Part shown: positions 26,995 through 33,331 of the stretch, one piece after another
Layout of the letters: each line of letters opens with the position of its first letter
Position numbering within the stretch: position 1 is the first letter of the stretch
NCBI RefSeq assembly: GCF_041902845.1
Contig: NZ_CP159486.1
Coordinates: forward strand, 806,001-870,000
DNA length: 64,000 nt
Direction of reading: 5' to 3'
Source of the DNA: Limibacterium fermenti
Lineage (GTDB): Bacteria > Bacteroidota > Bacteroidia > Bacteroidales > Dysgonomonadaceae
Made by a program: the position numbers and the translations under genes
The notes under the pieces: model-generated
Told to the model about the DNA's origin: nothing
Databases searched by the model: none
What the model saw: only the letters and a program-made list of their open reading frames with translations

Positions 26995-28812
26995 ATGATG
27001 AAAGTAAGAGCAACTTTATTATTCGCCTTATGCGTTATTTTTTCCGCATCGGCGCAATGGAAGCCTGCGGGTGACCGGATTAAGACCCGATGGGCTTCAG
27101 AGATCGATGTAAACAATGTGCTGCCTGAGTATCCCCGCCCCATTATGGAACGGGCTGAATGGCAGAATCTCAACGGTTTGTGGAACTATGCGATCCAACC
27201 CACCGGACAACAGGCTCCCGCATCGTATAATGGGCAGGTTTTGGTTCCCTTCGCTATCGAATCGAGCTTGTCGGGAGTACAGAAAACCGTCGGGGATGCG
27301 AATGAACTGTGGTATCAACGTGAATTTTCCATCCCTTCGAAGTGGAAGAACAACCGCGTATTACTGCATTTCGGAGCCGTCGATTGGAAAGCCGATGTGT
27401 GGGTAAACGATATGAAAGTCGGCCAACATACGGGCGGATACGCTCCCTTTTCTTTCGATGTTACCGCTGCACTTGCTGCGTCGGGCAGCAATAAGCTGGT
27501 GGTGAAAGTATGGGATCCGACCGACCGTGGATACCAACCGCGCGGAAAGCAAGTGAATAAGCCCGAAGGCATCTGGTATACTCCCGTCAGCGGCATTTGG
27601 CAAACGGTTTGGTTGGAGCCGGTGCCGGAAAAGCATATCGAAAACATTAAAATCACTCCCGATATCGATAAAAACACCTTGACGGTGGAAGGGTGTGTGA
27701 ACGAAGCCGTTCCATCGGCGCGTTTACAGGTCAAAGTCACCGACGGTTCGCGTGTGGTTGCCGAGGGGCAAGCCATCAATAATCAACCGGTAGAAATAAC
27801 CATGCCGGCCAATGCCACATTGTGGTCGCCCGATAATCCTTTCTTGTATCAGTTGGAGGTGACCCTGTATGACGGAGCCAAGCAAGTGGATAAAGTGAAG
27901 AGTTATGCCGCCATGCGCAAGTACTCCACGAAGAGAGATGATAAGGGAATCGTTCGTTTTCAACTCAATAATAAAGATGTGTTCCATTTCGGGCCTCTCG
28001 ATCAGGGCTGGTGGCCCGACGGGTTATATACGGCTCCCACGGATGAGGCGTTGAAGTACGATATTGTTAAGACGAAAGATTTAGGATACAATATGATCCG
28101 GAAGCACGTCAAGGTCGAGCCCGCGCGTTGGTATACGCATTGCGACCGGCTGGGGATGATTGTATGGCAGGATATGCCCAATGGCGATGCGGGTCCCGAA
28201 TGGCAAATGAGACAATATTTTACCGGAACGGAACGGGTGCGTTCTGCCGAATCGGAAGCGAATTTCCGCAAGGAGTGGAAAGAGATTATCGATTATCTTT
28301 ATTCCTACCCTTCCATTGGCGTGTGGGTGCCTTTCAACGAAGCGTGGGGACAGTTTAAAACGCAAGAGATTACCGAGTGGACCAAACAATACGACCCGAC
28401 ACGGTTGGTGAATCCGGCCAGTGGGGGAAATCATTATACCATAGGCGATATATTGGATTTGCATCATTATCCCCATCCCGAAATGTTCCTTTACGATGCG
28501 CAGCGCGCAACGGTGCTCGGCGAGTATGGAGGTATCGGTTGGGCGAATAAAGAACATCTTTGGGAACCGGATCGCAATTGGGGATATGTACAGTTCAACA
28601 GTTCGAAAGAAGTTACCGACGAATATGTAAAGTATGCCGAGCAGCTCAAGCAACTTATCCGCCAAGGGTTTTCCGCCGCCGTATACACCCAGACGACCGA
28701 TGTGGAGGTCGAAGTGAACGGCCTGATGACGTATGACCGGGCGGTGATTAAAGTCGATGAGCCGAGGATTCGGAAAGTCAATCAGGAAATTTGCCGGTTG
28801 TTGGAAGATTGA
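26995..28812 (+). CDS. Family 2 glycoside hydrolase
   Basis: A 605-residue exported enzyme: signal peptide (cut near SASAQ), a jelly-roll sugar-binding domain (about 50-210), an Ig-like domain (about 215-310) and a TIM barrel (about 315-600). The acid/base is Glu449 in VPFNEAWGQ and the nucleophile Glu510 in LGEYGG, both well placed for GH2. The family includes beta-galactosidase, beta-glucuronidase and others; the exact sugar cannot be read off. An aldose epimerase follows 121 nt later, which favours a galactose or glucose product. It is separated from the HTCS by heptamer arrays, so it may have its own promoter. Confidence 0.85.
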   Translation: MMKVRATLLFALCVIFSASAQWKPAGDRIKTRWASEIDVNNVLPEYPRPIMERAEWQNLNGLWNYAIQPTGQQAPASYNGQVLVPFAIESSLSGVQKTVGDANELWYQREFSIPSKWKNNRVLLHFGAVDWKADVWVNDMKVGQHTGGYAPFSFDVTAALAASGSNKLVVKVWDPTDRGYQPRGKQVNKPEGIWYTPVSGIWQTVWLEPVPEKHIENIKITPDIDKNTLTVEGCVNEAVPSARLQVKVTDGSRVVAEGQAINNQPVEITMPANATLWSPDNPFLYQLEVTLYDGAKQVDKVKSYAAMRKYSTKRDDKGIVRFQLNNKDVFHFGPLDQGWWPDGLYTAPTDEALKYDIVKTKDLGYNMIRKHVKVEPARWYTHCDRLGMIVWQDMPNGDAGPEWQMRQYFTGTERVRSAESEANFRKEWKEIIDYLYSYPSIGVWVPFNEAWGQFKTQEITEWTKQYDPTRLVNPASGGNHYTIGDILDLHHYPHPEMFLYDAQRATVLGEYGGIGWANKEHLWEPDRNWGYVQFNSSKEVTDEYVKYAEQLKQLIRQGFSAAVYTQTTDVEVEVNGLMTYDRAVIKVDEPRIRKVNQEICRLLED

Positions 28813-28886
28813 TATAGATCGATGGAAAATTGAAAATAGATTGATATAGATTGAATAAGAATGATGATTAATTCATCTTTATCATG

Positions 28887-28894
28887 TACATTTG
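28887..28894 (+). promoter_or_regulatory. Possible -7 box (TACATTTG) for the epimerase gene
   Basis: TACATTTG fits TAnnTTTG and lies 39 nt before the galactose mutarotase start. No good -33 element is seen. Confidence 0.4.
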
Positions 28895-28933
28895 CATGTC
28901 ATATATCGTTTATTTAACTAAAAAAGAAAAAGT

Positions 28934-30085
28934 ATGAAAATCAAACAAGTATTTGGAGCGCTTCTTATCGCGGTTGCCGTCTTGTCGTGTACGGGAAAGC
29001 AACAACCGGCGGAAGAGGCCTCGACCCTTTCGGGATTGAAGAGAAGTGATTTTAAATCGGAGGTCAACGGAGATTCTACCGATTTATATGTATTGAAAAA
29101 TGCCAACGGCATGGAAGTAACGCTTACCAATTACGGAGCGCGTATCGTTTCGGTGATGGTTCCCGATAAGAATGATACCTTGCAGGATGTTGTCTTGGGG
29201 TTCGATTCTATCAGCGACTATGTAACTGTCTCCAACAATTTCGGAGCCACTATCGGACGGTACGGCAATCGTATCAATCAGGGGAAAATAAAGGTAGCCG
29301 GCGTGGAATACCAGTTGCCGCAAAATAACTTCGGGCACTGTCTCCACGGCGGTGACAAAGGGTTCGACACGCGCGTGTTTGCCGCGACCCAACCCGATAG
29401 CCAAACGGTGGTGTTTACCTACCTGTCGGCTGACGGAGAGGAAGGTTTTCCCGGTAATTTGCAGGTGAAAGTGACGATGAATCTCACCGATGACAATGCC
29501 ATCGATCTGCAATACGAAGCGCAAACCGACAAGGAAACGGTTGTGAATCTCACCAACCATTCGTATTTCAATTTGAGCGGCAATCCCGCCAATACGGTTC
29601 TCGACCAGTTACTGACCTTGAATGCCGATGAATTTACGCCGGTCGACAGTACGTTTATGACTACCGGTAAAATTGCGAAAGTGGAGGGTACTCCAATGGA
29701 CTTCAGAACTCCTACGGTTATCGGTGAGCGCATTGATAATTACGATTTTGATCAGTTGAAGAACGGCGACGGATACGATCACAATTGGGTGTTGAATACC
29801 AAAGGCGACGTGTCGCAGGTGGCTGCTACGGTGTATGCCCCGTCTACCGGCATCCGTTTGGATGTATATACCACAGAACCCGGATTGCAGGTATATTCGG
29901 GGAACTTTCTCGACGGATCGGCAACGGGAAAGAAAGGCATCGTCTATAATAAGCGGACGGCCATCTGTCTCGAATCGCAAAAATTCCCCGATTCGCCCAA
30001 TAAACCGCAATGGCCTTCACCTTACGTAAAGCCGGGTGAAACGTATACCAGCCGTTGTATTTATAAGTTTTCGGTAGCAAAATAA
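28934..30085 (+). CDS. galM: Aldose 1-epimerase (galactose mutarotase) lipoprotein
   Basis: A 383-residue lipoprotein with lipobox VLSC (Cys19), so it sits in the periplasm or on the envelope rather than in the cytosol. The beta-supersandwich shows GARIVSVMVPDK, the GNRINQGK segment, catalytic-type His residues (NNFGHCLHGG and NLTNHSYFNLSG), DGYDHNWVL and the C-terminal Glu (TAICLESQKFPDSPN). It interconverts alpha and beta anomers of free hexoses such as galactose. Its position after the GH2 gene suggests it handles the sugar that enzyme releases. Family is certain. Confidence 0.92.
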   Translation: MKIKQVFGALLIAVAVLSCTGKQQPAEEASTLSGLKRSDFKSEVNGDSTDLYVLKNANGMEVTLTNYGARIVSVMVPDKNDTLQDVVLGFDSISDYVTVSNNFGATIGRYGNRINQGKIKVAGVEYQLPQNNFGHCLHGGDKGFDTRVFAATQPDSQTVVFTYLSADGEEGFPGNLQVKVTMNLTDDNAIDLQYEAQTDKETVVNLTNHSYFNLSGNPANTVLDQLLTLNADEFTPVDSTFMTTGKIAKVEGTPMDFRTPTVIGERIDNYDFDQLKNGDGYDHNWVLNTKGDVSQVAATVYAPSTGIRLDVYTTEPGLQVYSGNFLDGSATGKKGIVYNKRTAICLESQKFPDSPNKPQWPSPYVKPGETYTSRCIYKFSVAK

Positions 30086-30092
30086 ACTGTAA

Positions 30093-30132
30093 ATTATCGG
30101 GAGCGTCCGCTCCAGGCGGCGCCCCCGATAAT
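30093..30132 (+). terminator. Stem-loop after the epimerase gene
   Basis: ATTATCGGG (30093-30101) pairs perfectly with CCCGATAAT (30124-30132), with further GC pairing inside. No T run follows. It marks the end of the sugar-use locus. Confidence 0.65.
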
Positions 30133-30155
30133 CTTCAAAAACAGGGATATTCAAG

Positions 30156-30186
30156 TTTGGAGTACTTGCTTTTTTATTTATCTTTG
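30156..30186 (+). promoter_or_regulatory. Bacteroides-type promoter for the second toxin-antitoxin pair
   Basis: TTTG at 30156-30159 and TATCTTTG at 30179-30186 are 19 nt apart, a full match to the -33/-7 consensus. The antitoxin start is 28 nt downstream. Confidence 0.7.
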
Positions 30187-30214
30187 TGAGGAAAGAAAAA
30201 CAGGAGGTAATTAT

Positions 30215-30478
30215 ATGAGTACGGAAACATTAAAAATAAATTTAGCTCAGCAAATTTTAGGTATTTCTGATGAGGGCTTATTGGAGAAGGTGAACGACTT
30301 GCTCAATAGAGAGACTATTGTCGGTTATGAGCCGGATGGAACGCCTGTTACAAAACGGCAATTCATAGCAGAAATGGAAGAAATAGAGCGGCAAAGACAG
30401 AATGGTACTTTAAAGACATATTCCTCAACTGAAGTACGGAAACGCATATTGAAAAATGATAATAAGATGGATAGATAA
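30215..30478 (+). CDS. Putative antitoxin of a ParE-type pair
   Basis: An 87-residue acidic-to-neutral protein with an N-terminal helical part (LAQQILGISDEGLLEKVNDLL), a middle strand (IVGYEPDGTPVTKRQF) and a Glu-rich helix (AEMEEIERQRQNG). This layout is common in Bacteroidetes antitoxins next to ParE toxins. It overlaps the toxin reading frame by 23 nt. A perfect promoter precedes it. The partner toxin has an internal deletion, so the antitoxin may now be an orphan. Assignment is by context and shape. Confidence 0.65.
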   Translation: MSTETLKINLAQQILGISDEGLLEKVNDLLNRETIVGYEPDGTPVTKRQFIAEMEEIERQRQNGTLKTYSSTEVRKRILKNDNKMDR

Positions 30479-30620
30479 GGCTTTAAATGATTTACAAACC
30501 ATCTATGATTATATTTATACCCAAAGTCCGCATAATGCCGAAAAGGTAATCGACAGCGTTCTTATTTTACGTGTTTTTCACACTAAACAGAATCCTAATA
30601 AATTAATGAGTGATGAATGA
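30456..30620 (+). pseudogene. ParE-type toxin with internal deletion
   Basis: The frame opens at ATG 30456 and gives only 54 residues. The first part (WIDKALNDLQTIYDYI, SPHNAEKVIDS) is a typical ParE N-terminus. The last part (ILRVFHTKQNPNKL) is a typical ParE C-terminus. ParE proteins are about 95-100 residues, so roughly 40-45 residues of the middle are missing, including the strands with the conserved arginines. The junction keeps the frame. The protein is probably inactive; this is inferred from family structure. Confidence 0.7.
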
Positions 30621-30751
30621 TGCCCCTCTCCTAATGGATAATGGGTTGACGGGGCCCTTAGCTGCCCAACGGCAGGGGACAGTTGCACGGGAGTGCCGCA
30701 ATATCTACTGAAAAAAATATTTTTTTTGTTGACAATTCACAAAAGAACGAC

Positions 30752-30759
30752 TACCTTTG
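30752..30759 (+). promoter_or_regulatory. Orphan -7 box (TACCTTTG)
   Basis: TACCTTTG with TTG at 30729-30731 about 20 nt upstream. The next gene starts 525 nt downstream (DUF6261, 31285), and the 42-bp repeat array lies in between. Transcription from here would make a long untranslated leader or a non-coding RNA. Confidence 0.5.
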
Positions 30760-31050
30760 TGTTTGTATAATTCGGTTGACGATTGGAAACCGACAAGGCT
30801 ACGCCGATAACGCTCACGATACCAGCCAATACCTTCCGGCTTTATGATGAGATTCGCAGTAATCATCTTCCTTCTATCATCCTTTCATTCGATCGAATGA
30901 TGTGTTTTTATCTGGTAATTTGGCGTATGCGTACTATTTTGTTTCCTATTTATCCGTTGTCTTTGCAAAAACTCGGAAGAAAACCGGCCCGCCATGCAGA
31001 CAGGTTTCCGCCCGCCGGGAGGAGTCGTGGATGACAGACCGAAAAAATTA

Positions 31051-31240
31051 AATCCGACGAGCGGAAAACACCCTACAGGGATTGCATGATACTTTCCGGC
31101 CAGTGGAAAATGATTTGCACTATGTGTAATATATTTTCCGGCGAATGGAAACCTTCTTGCAATACATGCAGCAATCTTTCCACTGAACGGAAAATGCTTT
31201 CCACTACATGTCATACGCTTTCCGGCGGGCGGACGGCTCC
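31051..31240 (+). repeat. 42-bp minisatellite, four and a half units
   Basis: Units start at 31051, 31093, 31135, 31177 and 31219 (partial). Each begins near TTTCCGGCNNNNGGAAA and continues with a TTGCANTANATG-like part. The TTTCCG/GGAAA halves make each unit partly self-complementary. The minus strand stays open with a 14-residue periodicity. The 30621-31050 stretch before it holds the orphan promoter and a small hairpin (CTGCC-CAAC-GGCAG near 30672) and nothing else I recognise. Confidence 0.8.
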
Positions 31241-31284
31241 AAACATAATATAATGAACAAAAATAATAAACAAAAGTAATCGAT

Positions 31285-32013
31285 ATGATTAAAAAAGCGA
31301 ATTTGCAGGAGGTTCAGTTATTCGATTTTTTTCAGGTGATAACCAATATCGATAATCATTTGAAGAAAGCCGATCTGGAAACCTTGAAGCTGAAAGTGGT
31401 GTACGATAGCGATTTCGTGCCGGCTTATGCTTCATTGGATACCGCGATTGAACCTGTACAGAACAAGGCGGTCACTCGAAAGGTCTGGGATACCGACAAA
31501 GACAGGGATCAGGTGTTGACGGGATTACGCCGTCACCTGAAGGCCCAGTCGAGTCATCCTGATCCGGAAGTAACCGAAGCGGGTAGCGCCCTTTTGGAAA
31601 TATTGAATAAATACGGCAAAAACATTCAACGTAAAGCGTTGCGTGAAGAAACCGGTATTATCACCAATATTCTCCAAGAGTATGCTAAGCCGGAGAATGC
31701 TCCGTTGGTAACCCTTACCAATACAAATGCTTGGACGGATAGCTTGGGCAGTTTTAACAGTGAGCTCGAAGCCATATTCAACGACCGCACGCGTGCAGAA
31801 GCCCTTACCGAAGTGGGCCGGGCCAAAGCCGCACGGCATACCATGCAACGTGCATTCTCGAAACTTGTGAAAACCATCAATTCCCTGGCGTTTATCGGCG
31901 GGGAAGCGCCTTACCAAGCGCTGATGGATAATATCAACCAAGAGGTGAAACAAGCGATGACAACGGTACTTCTTCGTAAAGCCGCCAAGGAACCGAAGAA
32001 GACGTCGAAATAG
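31285..32013 (+). CDS. DUF6261-like helical protein
   Basis: A 242-residue, almost entirely helical protein with no signal peptide, ending in a basic tail (RKAAKEPKKTSK). It fits my memory of the DUF6261 family, abundant in some Bacteroidales in many diverged copies and often near toxins or repeats. The C-terminal half has the ARHTMQRAFSKLVKTINSLA and ALMDNINQEVKQAMT segments, which match the broken copy at 7615. Its function is unknown to me. It is followed by a terminator and faces aroB. Confidence 0.65.
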   Translation: MIKKANLQEVQLFDFFQVITNIDNHLKKADLETLKLKVVYDSDFVPAYASLDTAIEPVQNKAVTRKVWDTDKDRDQVLTGLRRHLKAQSSHPDPEVTEAGSALLEILNKYGKNIQRKALREETGIITNILQEYAKPENAPLVTLTNTNAWTDSLGSFNSELEAIFNDRTRAEALTEVGRAKAARHTMQRAFSKLVKTINSLAFIGGEAPYQALMDNINQEVKQAMTTVLLRKAAKEPKKTSK

Positions 32014-32040
32014 ATAGTGGTGTTTGATGACTCTTGTTGC

Positions 32041-32071
32041 GAGAGCTCCGCATAGCGCGGGGCTCTTTTTT
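32041..32071 (+). terminator. Terminator between DUF6261 and aroB
   Basis: GAGCTCCGC (32043-32051) pairs with GCGGGGCTC (32057-32065) with one G-T wobble, a 5-nt loop and a T run to 32071. It ends the DUF6261 transcript. The aroB stop codon on the other strand overlaps its last bases. Confidence 0.85.
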
Positions 32072-33125
32072 ACAACCCAACCGAGTCTCGGTAAAAGTCC
32101 AATGCTTCAAAAATAAGCTCCTTGTCGGCATTTTGATCGATTTTCACATTCCCGATATCGGATAAAAGCGTGAAATTAATGACGCCCGCTTCATTTTTTT
32201 TATCATGCTGCATGATTTTGAACAAAGCCTCGTAATCATCACATCCTATTGGTAATGCCCCGTAATTGGCTTGCAGGAAACGAACGGTTTTTTGTACTTT
32301 CTCCTTGGGGAAATCACACAAACGATGCGATAAATACAGTTCGGCAATCAGTCCCCAAGCCACGGCATATCCGTGGGGAACCGGCTTGCCCGCCTCTATG
32401 GCAAAGCTTTCGAAGGCATGGCCGACGGTATGCCCCAGATTAAGCGCTTTACGGATGTTTTTTTCGAACGGATCTTTTTCGACAATCGCTTCTTTGATCG
32501 ATACCGATCGGTGAACCATATCGTTAAGCCACGCATAATCGATATCATTCGCGGAGAAAGTAAGCAATTTCTCCAAATCGAGTTGCGAGTGTATCAACGC
32601 GTGTTTAATCATTTCGGCAAATCCCGACAGAATTTCTTTTTGAGGCAGTGTACGGAAAAACTCCGACCAAATCAATACATATTCTGCCGGATAGAAGGCG
32701 CCGATTTCGTTTTTCAATCCTTCGAAGTTCACGCCGGTTTTCCCCCCTACCGCGGCGTCTACGGCCCCTAAAAGGGTCGTGGGGATATTGATGTACGTAA
32801 TGCCCCGTTTGAAAGTCGCGGCGGCAAAACCTCCGAGGTCGGTCACCATGCCGCCCCCCAAGTTAATCAATAAAGAATGCCGTGTGGCGCCTTTTTGAGT
32901 CAGGTTCCGCCAGACTTGAATCACATTCTCAATGGTTTTGTTCGTGTCGTTGGCCGGAATCACGATCTGTTGCGCTTCGCGGATCGCCGGTATGCCTTCT
33001 ATCATAGGCAAACAATAGCGATTGGTGTACTCATCGGTCAGAACGAAGAGTTTATCGTGGCGGATGGTGTGGATTGTCTGTTCGGTGTCGGCGGTGATAT
33101 TACCGCATTTAATGATCTGTTGCAT
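32070..33125 (-). CDS. aroB: 3-dehydroquinate synthase
   Basis: About 351 residues. I choose the ATG at 33125 (MQQIIKCGN) over an upstream one because the 8 extra residues look unrelated. It makes 3-dehydroquinate from DAHP in the shikimate pathway. The NAD-binding GGGMVTDLGGFAAATFKRG stretch, PTTLLGAVDAAVGGKTGVN, and the metal-ligand region (GFAEMIKHALIH, NLGHTVGHAFE, HGYAVAWG) are all present. It is transcribed toward DUF6261, and a long heptamer array lies just upstream of its start. Confidence 0.95.
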   Translation of the reverse strand: MQQIIKCGNITADTEQTIHTIRHDKLFVLTDEYTNRYCLPMIEGIPAIREAQQIVIPANDTNKTIENVIQVWRNLTQKGATRHSLLINLGGGMVTDLGGFAAATFKRGITYINIPTTLLGAVDAAVGGKTGVNFEGLKNEIGAFYPAEYVLIWSEFFRTLPQKEILSGFAEMIKHALIHSQLDLEKLLTFSANDIDYAWLNDMVHRSVSIKEAIVEKDPFEKNIRKALNLGHTVGHAFESFAIEAGKPVPHGYAVAWGLIAELYLSHRLCDFPKEKVQKTVRFLQANYGALPIGCDDYEALFKIMQHDKKNEAGVINFTLLSDIGNVKIDQNADKELIFEALDFYRDSVGL

Positions 33126-33139
33126 GATGTATGATAAAG

Positions 33140-33328
33140 TAATTCGCAATTTGTAATTTGTAATTCGTAATCCGTAATTCGTAATCCGTAATTAGTAATT
33201 TGTAATTCGTAATTAGTAATTTGTAATTCGTAATTAGTAATTTGTAATTCGTAATTAGTAATTTGTAATTCGTAATTAGTAATTTGTAATTCGTAATTAG
33301 TAATTTGTAATTTGTAATTTGTAATTAT
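33140..33328 (+). repeat. AT-rich heptamer array, 27 units
   Basis: Twenty-seven consecutive 7-bp units of the form TAATTNG. In the middle they settle into a higher-order 21-bp unit (TAATTTG-TAATTCG-TAATTAG) repeated about six times. It occupies the whole gap between the aroB start and the stop of the GH3 gene, so the aroB promoter must lie in or before it. This is the longest array of its kind in the window. Confidence 0.9.
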
Positions 33329-33331
33329 TAA

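Noticed and set aside
33140..33328. CRISPR array
   Set aside because: Units are 7-21 bp with no unique spacers and no cas genes anywhere in the window.
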